A program made the translations under genes and the position numbers. The notes under the pieces are model-generated. The model did not search any database and had not been told where the DNA came from. It was given only the letters and a program-made list of their open reading frames with translations. Positions 1 to 6,751 of a DNA stretch of 12,381 nt are shown here, piece by piece. Position 1 is the stretch's first letter. Each line of letters begins with the position of its first letter. The DNA comes from Bacteroidota bacterium (lineage in GTDB: Bacteria > Bacteroidota > Ignavibacteria > Ignavibacteriales > Ignavibacteriaceae): assembly GCA_021778375.1 (NCBI GenBank), contig JAJYCM010000051.1, forward strand, positions 1-12,381, read 5' to 3'.

Positions 1-292
1 TTCCGCAAAAATTTTATTTAGAAATATTATTGTAACGATTAAAAAAAATGTTGTGGTAAACTTAGAAAATTAATGCTATAAAACAAATATTAAGTTTTGT
101 TAAACTTTAGTTTTTTGAACTTAAAAAGTCTACTCCCTAATACATTTTTTTTGTGAGGAAAATTTATTTAAATAATAATTTATCCTAAGTGATATGTATC
201 ATTACAAAGAGCAATCTCGCTTTAAAAACGGAAAGTTGACGAATAAAATAATTCAGATGAAACAAGGGTAAATAAAAAAATCTTTTGGGAAG
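1..292. other. AT-rich intergenic region without a supported gene
   Basis: This stretch lies downstream of the last gene of the operon (glcF, minus strand). I see no open reading frame of useful length, no tRNA and no strong GC-rich hairpin followed by a T run, so the operon's terminator is not evident. Small structures are present: a 12-bp near-palindrome TGATA-TG-TATCA at 190-201, and a GCAATCTCGC string at 211-220 that matches one arm of the terminator at 12004-12045 but has no good pairing partner here. A TTGACG hexamer at 236-241 has no matching -10 box. No TAnnTTTG box was found on either strand. Confidence 0.6.
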
Positions 293-1600
293 TTATTTAT
301 TGGCGTTTAATGATTTTTTGACAAAACTGACAGGGTGCAATATTTCAACATCGACGTGAAATTTTTTTGCTCCATATTTAAGCTGCGAAATACAGCCCGG
401 ATTTGCGGCTAAGACAATTTTCGAACCAGTTTTCATTATATTATTCATTTTTCTTTCAAGAAACTTCATCGAGTCGTCATAATGAGTGATGTTATAAATA
501 CCGGCGCTGCCGCAACACCAGGTAGATTCTTCAAGTTCGTTAAAAGATAATTCAGGGATGGATTGTAAAACTTTTCTTGGTTCCGAAAATATTTTTTGAG
601 TATGGACATGGTGGCAAGCATCGTGATAAGTAACCGAATCATTCAAGATATTTAATTTCTTCTCAATATCAACGTTGGCTAAAAATTCCATAATATCTTT
701 CACCTTAGAAGAAAATATTTTTGCTTTCCCGGAATATTCGGGATCATCTTTGAGAATATGTCCGTACTCTTTCATAAAAGCGCTACAGCCCGATGAATTT
801 GTAATTAGGAAATCGTAGTCAGATTGTCCGAAGGCATCAATATTTTTTTTCGCCAGCGACTTAGCAGTTTCAAAGTCGCCATTGTGTTCGTTTAGAGAGC
901 CGCAACATACCTGATTCTTCGGGATAAAGATATCGCAATTTAATGCTTTTAACACATCAATCGTATCACTATTAATTTCATCAAACATTACATTCATTAA
1001 ACATCCAGTCAAGAATGCAGTCTTATATTTTGTGGGTACAGCAGATGAAATTTTTTCTTCAAGATGATTATCGCTAAATTTTGACGACACAGTAGGAGAC
1101 AGATTATCAATTTCAGTTAGTTTGGGTGCTATCATTTTAAAGATACCTGACTTGTGTAAAAATTTTTGCAGCCCCGATCTTTGATAAAACCTTAGCAATC
1201 GTGCAGTCGATTTTAACAAAGATTTGTTCGGAATAATAATTTTTAAAGCAATGTATTTTAGAAATCTACTTACTAATTTTCCATAACCTGATTCTTCAAC
1301 AACGACTCTAGCAGCTTCAACTATTGAACCATATTTAACCCCAGCTGGACAAGCAGTTTCGCATGCCTGACAATCCAGACAGAAATTCATTTCTTCGGCA
1401 AAGATTTTCGATATTTTCATTTCGCCGCGTGCAACCGACTTTATCATTTTAAGTCTTCCGCGAGGAGAGGAACGTTCAAGTTTAGTTAATTCATACGTCG
1501 GGCATGTAGCCAAGCACATTCCGCAATGGATGCATTGAGATAAGACATCATCGTCCGGTAAAGCAGAAAGCAGCAGATTATTAGAATTTTGTTTTGTCAT
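293..1600 (-). CDS. glcF: Glycolate/D-lactate oxidase iron-sulfur subunit (GlcF-like)
   Basis: This is the cytoplasmic or membrane-associated electron-transfer subunit of a 2-hydroxyacid oxidase; it passes electrons from the flavin subunit towards the quinone pool. The 435-residue protein has two N-terminal 4Fe-4S motifs: C23-x2-C26-x2-C29-x3-C33-P and C74-x2-C77-x2-C80-x3-C84-P. Two CCG (cysteine-rich) domains follow. The first has C200, the C232-C233-G pair and C272. The second has C329 in YHDACHH, the C362-C363-G pair and C403 in NPGC. All expected cysteines are present, so it looks functional. The length is close to E. coli GlcF (407). It starts 14 nt after the glcD stop and is the last gene of the operon. 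No Shine-Dalgarno sequence is visible. The domain order matches GlcF. Whether the substrate is glycolate, D-lactate or another hydroxyacid cannot be told from the sequence. Confidence 0.9.
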   Translation of the reverse strand: MTKQNSNNLLLSALPDDDVLSQCIHCGMCLATCPTYELTKLERSSPRGRLKMIKSVARGEMKISKIFAEEMNFCLDCQACETACPAGVKYGSIVEAARVVVEESGYGKLVSRFLKYIALKIIIPNKSLLKSTARLLRFYQRSGLQKFLHKSGIFKMIAPKLTEIDNLSPTVSSKFSDNHLEEKISSAVPTKYKTAFLTGCLMNVMFDEINSDTIDVLKALNCDIFIPKNQVCCGSLNEHNGDFETAKSLAKKNIDAFGQSDYDFLITNSSGCSAFMKEYGHILKDDPEYSGKAKIFSSKVKDIMEFLANVDIEKKLNILNDSVTYHDACHHVHTQKIFSEPRKVLQSIPELSFNELEESTWCCGSAGIYNITHYDDSMKFLERKMNNIMKTGSKIVLAANPGCISQLKYGAKKFHVDVEILHPVSFVKKSLNANK

Positions 1601-1614
1601 TAATAAAGCGGCAC

Positions 1615-3063
1615 TTAGGAAACATAATCTTTTATTTGATCCCTACTTAAAGGCAGAGACCCCTCACACCTTGGGCTTATAGAGAATATTTTCCCCGGAT
1701 TTAAAATATTATTTTCATCAATGGACAGTTTAATTTTCTTCATCATATCAACCGCAGGAATTCCGACAGCAAGTTCTAAAAATTCTTTTTTTGACAATCC
1801 TGTTCCGTGTTCTCCTGTAATAGTACCGCCCAATTTAATTGCCTCATTAAAAATAAAATCAAATGCCTTAAGCGCACGATTTATTTCGGCGTTATCTCTT
1901 TCGTCGGTTAAGCAAGTCGGATGAAGATTGCCGTCGCCGGCATGTCCAAAATTTCCGAAAGTAACATCAAATTTCCGGGATGCCTGCATAACTTTTTCAA
2001 TCATTACCGGTAATTCACTTCTCGGAACGGTAGCGTCTTCTAAAATTGTCGTGGGGCGTTTTCTTGCCAACGCACTAAAGGCACTTCTTCTTGCTGATTT
2101 AAGCTTAGAGGCTTCACCTTCCGATTCGGCTGAATGAACAAATGAAGCTCCGTCCCTTTTCAAAATTTTTTTAATGGCTTCGGCATCTTCATCAACTGCA
2201 CTTCCTCTACCATCAACCTCTAGTAATAGAATTGCATCGGCGTTTCTTGGTAAACCGATGTTTGTAAAATCTTCCACACAATTAATTGTAGTACTATCTA
2301 AAAATTCAAGCATGCTTGGTGTAATATGAGCAGAAATAATATCGGCAACTGCTTTCGCGCTGTCTGAAAGCTTATCAAAATATGCAATAAGGGTGATGAA
2401 CTTAGAAGGTACCGGAATAAGTTTAAGTAAAATTTTTGTTATTACTCCCAGAGTGCCTTCGCTTCCTACTATAAAATCACGAAGGTTATAGCCTGCTGTA
2501 TCTTTATAATTTTTGCCGCCGGTTTTTAATAATTCGCCATTAGGTAAAATCATTTCTGTACCGAGCACATAATTTTTTGTAACCCCATATTTTAATCCGC
2601 GCAAACCACCTGCATTATTAGCAACATTACCACCGATAGTACAGACATTCAGACTCCCAGGATCAGGAGGATAGAATAGACCAAGTTTTTCAACTTCTTT
2701 TTGAAGTTGCCCGGTAATAACTCCAGGTTGAACAGTAGCTGTTAAATTCCTGTCGTCAATTTCCAAAATTTTATTCCAGCGTGTCATAACGATAACCAAA
2801 GAATTTTCAACGGGTATAGAACCGCCGCTTAGTCCGGTACCCGAGCCGCGCGGAACAACGTTGAATAATTCTTCGTTAGCTAATTTTAGAATTTTTGAAA
2901 TTTGTTCTCCATCATTAGGAAAGACAACCGCCTCGGGCATTTGGTTATAAAGGGCGGTTGCGTCATAAGAATAGCAAAGCTTATCTTCAACAGAATCCAA
3001 GAAATTTTTTGCCCCAACAATACTTTTTATTTTTTCTTTTACATGATTGTTCAAGCAAGTCAT
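1615..3063 (-). CDS. glcD: FAD-linked 2-hydroxyacid oxidase, GlcD-like
   Basis: This is the catalytic flavoprotein that oxidises glycolate, D-lactate or a similar 2-hydroxyacid to the 2-oxoacid, working with the GlcF subunit encoded just downstream. The 482-residue protein has an N-terminal FAD-binding PCMH domain (about 40-217). Its features are PRGSGTGLSGG at 71-81, the PPDPGS segment at 132-137 and IGGNVANNAGG at 143-153, typical of the vanillyl-alcohol-oxidase/GlcD superfamily. The C-terminal FAD-oxidase domain carries FGHAGDGNLHP at 372-382 and GEHGTG at 417-422, which contribute the histidines and acidic residues around the active site and metal. E. coli GlcD is 499 residues. It starts 6 nt after the S41 protease stop, so it is probably co-translated. 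No glcE gene is seen. The family call is secure; the exact substrate is not. Confidence 0.9.
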   Translation of the reverse strand: MTCLNNHVKEKIKSIVGAKNFLDSVEDKLCYSYDATALYNQMPEAVVFPNDGEQISKILKLANEELFNVVPRGSGTGLSGGSIPVENSLVIVMTRWNKILEIDDRNLTATVQPGVITGQLQKEVEKLGLFYPPDPGSLNVCTIGGNVANNAGGLRGLKYGVTKNYVLGTEMILPNGELLKTGGKNYKDTAGYNLRDFIVGSEGTLGVITKILLKLIPVPSKFITLIAYFDKLSDSAKAVADIISAHITPSMLEFLDSTTINCVEDFTNIGLPRNADAILLLEVDGRGSAVDEDAEAIKKILKRDGASFVHSAESEGEASKLKSARRSAFSALARKRPTTILEDATVPRSELPVMIEKVMQASRKFDVTFGNFGHAGDGNLHPTCLTDERDNAEINRALKAFDFIFNEAIKLGGTITGEHGTGLSKKEFLELAVGIPAVDMMKKIKLSIDENNILNPGKIFSISPRCEGSLPLSRDQIKDYVS

Positions 3064-3069
3064 CCCATA

Positions 3070-4725
3070 TTAGTTATTTATGTACAAAATCTTATCATAT
3101 AATTTTCTGTTTGATAGAATTTTCAGTGCCGTTTGAAATTGGACATCATCAGAAAGCATTTCTCTTACTGCTCCGTTATTGCCGGTGTATCTCGATGCTA
3201 ATTCAATTCTAAGCTCTTCAATAATTTCTTTTTTGTATATATTCAAATCGCTGTCTCCTAATTTTTCAAACTGAAGCTTAACCTTCTCAAGATTTTCATA
3301 GATACCATTATCTCCTTTCTTAGTTTTTATTTCTGCAAGCAATTGATCTACTTGTCCTTCAGAGGGGGATTTAAACTTATATTTTTGCTCTTCCAAATAT
3401 TTCTTAAAGGCATCAAAAATTTGAACGTCATTTAATGATTTAAAATCAACCTTCCTATTTGAGTAATAATAATGATCAGCAAACTGGAAGAATAATCCTT
3501 TTGCCAAAAGGTCTTTCGTAATATTTCCGGCTATTTCAAAGGGAACGGTAGAATCGGGTGTAATACCGCCGGCTGAATAAACTAATCGTTTATGATCGGT
3601 ATAAAAGGTAGATTTAAATATTGTATCAATTTCTGAAACAGCTTTGTTGTGATTTGCATAATCAATTTTCTGAATACATCTACCGCTCGGGGTGTAATAT
3701 CGTGCAGTTGTAATTTTTAAGGATGTTTTATCATCAAGCGGAGTAATGGTTTGGACTAACCCTTTGCCAAAAGATTTTGTACCGAGTATTATCCCTCTAT
3801 CGTGGTCTTGAATTGCTCCTGCGACAATTTCAGATGCTGAAGCAGAGCCGCCATCGATTAAAACAACTAAATTTGCATTACCTAACAACGGTTTGTGAAT
3901 CGAATAATAACTTTTCTTACTTGCTTCATCTCTTCCTTTTGTAGAGACTATCAAATCATTCTTGGGTAAAAACATTTCACATATATCTACAGCAACATCC
4001 AACAGCCCACCGGGGTTACCCCTTAAATCCAACACAACCGATTTAATTTCTTTCTTAGCATTTAATTCCTTTAAAGCAGTCAAGACTTCATCGCTTGCAG
4101 ATTTGCTAAAGTTAGTAATTCTCAGATAAACATTATTACTATTTTCCGGGTAGAAGCCGGCATAGGCTAGACTTTTTACCAAGACTTCTTCACGAACAAG
4201 ATTAAAGCTTAACGTATCTTTATCATCATCTCTCAACACTTTTAGGTTAATAATTGTACCCGGTTCACCTTTAACTAGAGAAGAAATTTCGTTCACATTT
4301 TCGGGAGTAATTTTTCGTCCTGCAACTTCTATCAAATCGTCACCAACTCTAATCCCCTGTTTCTGAGCCGAATAACCTTCAAGAACATCAACGACAGTAA
4401 CTCTATCGCCTCTTACCCCGATTGAAATTCCGACACCGCCGTATTTCCCGTTTGTTATAAGATCAAAATCTTGTTTATTACTTCCGTCAATAAAGATAGT
4501 ATAAGGATCAAGCACGTTTAACATTCCTTTGATGCCAGCGCGCATAAATTCTTCCGGATTTATTTTATCAACGTAGTTAAAGGTAACTTCCTTATACACT
4601 CTACCGAAAAGATCAATGTTTTTTGCAATCTGAAAATAGACATCGTCTTTCCCGTCAAAAAATCCTGCGAAAATAAAAATGATAAAAGATGCTAATAATA
4701 ATTTCTTAATTTTTGAAAAAATCAT
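3070..4725 (-). CDS. S41 family C-terminal processing protease with PDZ domain
   Basis: This is an exported serine protease of the CtpA/Prc (tail-specific) family, which trims or degrades periplasmic and envelope proteins from their C-termini. A signal peptide or membrane anchor spans residues 1-23: basic residues at K5, K7 and K8, then a hydrophobic stretch. A PDZ domain lies at about 90-170, with GGVGISIG at 96-103 and GIRVGDDLIEVAG at 124-136. The S41 catalytic domain is at about 185-400: DLRGNPGG at 233-240, then the nucleophile in GSASASE (S296 by alignment to CtpB-type enzymes), K321 in SFGKG and Q325. The 25-residue Ser-Lys spacing is as expected, so the enzyme looks active. The remaining ~150 residues form a charged, probably helical C-terminal extension. 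The ATG overlaps the tmk stop as ATGA and has an AGGAG 5 nt upstream, indicating translational coupling. It could be named ctpA/prc, but the subfamily is not certain. Confidence 0.92.
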   Translation of the reverse strand: MIFSKIKKLLLASFIIFIFAGFFDGKDDVYFQIAKNIDLFGRVYKEVTFNYVDKINPEEFMRAGIKGMLNVLDPYTIFIDGSNKQDFDLITNGKYGGVGISIGVRGDRVTVVDVLEGYSAQKQGIRVGDDLIEVAGRKITPENVNEISSLVKGEPGTIINLKVLRDDDKDTLSFNLVREEVLVKSLAYAGFYPENSNNVYLRITNFSKSASDEVLTALKELNAKKEIKSVVLDLRGNPGGLLDVAVDICEMFLPKNDLIVSTKGRDEASKKSYYSIHKPLLGNANLVVLIDGGSASASEIVAGAIQDHDRGIILGTKSFGKGLVQTITPLDDKTSLKITTARYYTPSGRCIQKIDYANHNKAVSEIDTIFKSTFYTDHKRLVYSAGGITPDSTVPFEIAGNITKDLLAKGLFFQFADHYYYSNRKVDFKSLNDVQIFDAFKKYLEEQKYKFKSPSEGQVDQLLAEIKTKKGDNGIYENLEKVKLQFEKLGDSDLNIYKKEIIEELRIELASRYTGNNGAVREMLSDDVQFQTALKILSNRKLYDKILYINN

Positions 4726-5348
4726 AAAGACTCCTGCTTCCCGTATAATTCGATTTCCTCGATGATTTGGCGGTGAATTTCATTTACTTTTAATGTTCCG
4801 TTTAAAACTCTAAATCTTTTTTCTCTTTCGGCAAGATAAAGATAACCTGCACGTACCCTTTGATAAAAATTATTTTTTGAAATTTCAATTCGATCCAATT
4901 TTGATTTACCTTTTTTTTGTTTTCGTCTTTCGGCTTCTTCAACAGGGATATCGATAAAAAAAGTTAAATCCGGAATTGTATCACCAATTGCTAGCCTGTT
5001 AATATTGCTAACAGCTTCAATAGGAATCCCTCTTCCGAATCCTTGATATGCCGTAGTAGAATCATGAAAGCGATCTGAAATTACATAAATTCCATGTTCG
5101 AGATAAGGACGAATTTTTTGCCTAACAAGTTGTGCGCGTGAAGCGGAGAAAAGGAAAATCTCAGTTTCAATTGTCATCTTGTTGTGCGCTTTATTAAGCA
5201 AAATTGATCGTACTAATTCCGAAATTTTAGTACCTCCGGGTTCACGAATTATTTTAACTTGTTCATTTTTTTTACCTAAATATTTCCTGAGCAATTTTAC
5301 TTGCGTAGACTTTCCGCAGAAATCTATGCCTTCAAATGAAATAAACAT
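4722..5348 (-). CDS. tmk: Thymidylate (dTMP) kinase
   Basis: This cytoplasmic enzyme phosphorylates dTMP to dTDP with ATP, an essential step of dTTP synthesis. The 208-residue protein matches the usual family length (E. coli 213). Visible motifs are the P-loop FEGIDFCGKST at 5-15, the dTMP-binding REPGG at 35-39, the DRF motif at 92-94 followed by STTAYQGFGRG at 97-107, and a basic LID region at about 141-154 (RRKQKKGKSKLDR). The P-loop has Phe10 and Cys11 where many bacterial enzymes have Gly plus a small residue, but all phosphate-binding positions (G7, G12, K13, S14) are kept. It starts 27 nt after the YbbR-gene stop with an AAGG about 5 nt before the ATG, and its stop overlaps the protease start by 4 nt. 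Confidence 0.95.
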   Translation of the reverse strand: MFISFEGIDFCGKSTQVKLLRKYLGKKNEQVKIIREPGGTKISELVRSILLNKAHNKMTIETEIFLFSASRAQLVRQKIRPYLEHGIYVISDRFHDSTTAYQGFGRGIPIEAVSNINRLAIGDTIPDLTFFIDIPVEEAERRKQKKGKSKLDRIEISKNNFYQRVRAGYLYLAEREKRFRVLNGTLKVNEIHRQIIEEIELYGKQESL

Positions 5349-5375
5349 TGTACCTTAAGATATTGATAAGTGAAT

Positions 5376-6290
5376 TTAATTAAATTTTTTTATAATGTAA
5401 CGAAGTCTTTCCGGATTAATAAAAATTAAAGAAGTATTTTCAGGTATAATCACCTGCGGAACAAGACTACCCAAAGAATCGGCTACTACATCCCGGTAAT
5501 TAACATAAGCATTTAGTTGAGTTGAATCAATTCTGCCTAAAACATCAACTCCTCCGCGTATACTGATCTTTATACGATTGGGGAAAAAGATTACCTCTCT
5601 ATCTTTTGGTGCATCAATTACTTTAACCGCAACATTATCAAAATTTTTTTCAACAATCTTTTGGACATCAAGAGAAACGCTCACGCTATTATCATGGTAT
5701 CTCATCCCAGGAATTCTTTCTAACAAAATCTTTTCAGAAGTTTTTGTTTGAAGATTTTCTAAAGATAATAATTTAGTTTTTATCGAGTCTAAATTTTTCA
5801 AATAACTAAAGGGACCATAGACAAGAGTAGAATCAGGAGAGGCAATAACTTTTGAAGCTAAACCATAACCTTGTTGAAAACTTAAATTTAATTCGGGGAT
5901 TATTTTAAGCTTTTTCGCAAAAGCCTTTTCAATAAAAAAGGAAAGAGTATCTGGAGTAAAATTTACCACTTCGACATCGGTAGAAAGCCATGGATTTTCG
6001 GAAATATAATTGTAAAGGTTTACATATCTTTTCCCTGTTTCATAGCCTACCGGTATAACGAAATTAGATTCTGCCGATAAATAAATAGATACTAACTTCC
6101 AACCTTTACCTTTTAACTTTACCGAAATTGTCCGAGGTAATGCAGAACCTGTCGAAAAGCCATAAGGGAAATCAATCAATTTCACCGGCACTTCTAATGT
6201 AGCATAATAATCGTTAGACAAGGAAATGGAAACCCACAAAATGACCGAGAAAATAAATGCGACAATAATTACGTATATGTTCTTTTTCAT
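5376..6290 (-). CDS. YbbR-like repeat protein, membrane-anchored
   Basis: This is a single-pass envelope protein. Residues 5-24 form a hydrophobic N-terminal membrane segment preceded by lysines, and the remaining ~280 residues are predicted outside the cytoplasm. The outer part has about three YbbR-like beta-rich repeats (roughly 30-122, 128-208 and 218-302). Diagnostic pieces are 'LEVPVKL' at 32-38, 'KLKGKGWKLV' at 58-67 and the closing repeat with 'VAVKVIDAP' near 220. In Firmicutes, YbbR proteins (CdaR) regulate the di-adenylate cyclase CdaA encoded beside them. No cyclase gene is present in this window, so that role is not shown. The gene starts 26 nt after the ruvX stop without a clear Shine-Dalgarno. 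A TATATTTG octamer at 6295-6302 lies just 4 nt upstream of the ATG. The family call is fairly good; the function is unknown. Confidence 0.8.
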   Translation of the reverse strand: MKKNIYVIIVAFIFSVILWVSISLSNDYYATLEVPVKLIDFPYGFSTGSALPRTISVKLKGKGWKLVSIYLSAESNFVIPVGYETGKRYVNLYNYISENPWLSTDVEVVNFTPDTLSFFIEKAFAKKLKIIPELNLSFQQGYGLASKVIASPDSTLVYGPFSYLKNLDSIKTKLLSLENLQTKTSEKILLERIPGMRYHDNSVSVSLDVQKIVEKNFDNVAVKVIDAPKDREVIFFPNRIKISIRGGVDVLGRIDSTQLNAYVNYRDVVADSLGSLVPQVIIPENTSLIFINPERLRYIIKKFN

Positions 6291-6316
6291 TACCCAAATA
6301 TAAAAGAAATTTGAAC

Positions 6317-6748
6317 TTATTTTTTTTCGTTTAAATAATCCTGCAAAATTATTGCCGCCGCGCTTTGATCAATCAGGGACTTATCTCTTCGTTTAGATTT
6401 CTTACTAACGTTGGCATTAATCATCTCCAGAGCAATAGATGAAGTATATCTTTCATCCCGTACAAGGACTTCAATCCTTAGTCTTTTTTCAATTTCTGCT
6501 TTAAATTTAAAGACAGTTGCCGTTAATTCATACTCTTCGCCGTTTTCTTTCAGTGGCAAGCCAAGAATTATCTTACTTATATTTTGTTCTTCAACTATAT
6601 AAGTAATTTCTTGCCAAAAATTTTTATCGTTCAAAAGAGTTTTGAAAGGATAGGCAAAAGTCAATAATGGATCTGTCAAAGCAAGTCCAATCCTTTTTTT
6701 ACCATAATCAATCGCCATTATTCTGTGATAAGAAGAATCATCCGCCAT
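6317..6748 (-). CDS. ruvX: RuvX/YqgF family putative pre-16S rRNA nuclease
   Basis: This small RNase H-fold protein belongs to a family implicated in 5' end maturation of 16S rRNA (E. coli YqgF, 138 residues; here 143). The fold and active site are visible: AIDYGKKRIGLA at 12-23 with D14, the ILGLPL strand at 61-66, DERYTS at 98-103 with D98, and IDQSAAAIILQDYL at 126-139 with D127. These acidic residues match the Holliday-junction-resolvase-like active site. The start is 3 nt after the rel stop, so the two are likely translated in tandem. M11 would also give a typical family start, but M1 is preferred because of the spacing. The older name, putative Holliday junction resolvase, is also used for this family. 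Confidence 0.93.
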   Translation of the reverse strand: MADDSSYHRIMAIDYGKKRIGLALTDPLLTFAYPFKTLLNDKNFWQEITYIVEEQNISKIILGLPLKENGEEYELTATVFKFKAEIEKRLRIEVLVRDERYTSSIALEMINANVSKKSKRRDKSLIDQSAAAIILQDYLNEKK

Positions 6749-6751
6749 TAA

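Noticed and set aside
190..201. TGATA-TG-TATCA near-palindrome as a possible operator
   Set aside because: Only 5 bp per arm in AT-rich DNA with no gene start or promoter nearby; chance is a sufficient explanation.
236..241. TTGACG resembling a sigma-70 -35 box on the plus strand
   Set aside because: No TATAAT-like box at 16-18 nt, and no plus-strand gene follows.
1721..2137. Two plus-strand open frames (1721-1924 and 1928-2137)
   Set aside because: They are antisense to glcD, whose motifs run through the region; no motif or ribosome-binding site supports them.
2902..3212. Plus-strand frames spanning the glcD/protease junction
   Set aside because: Low-complexity Phe-rich translations opposite two well-supported genes.
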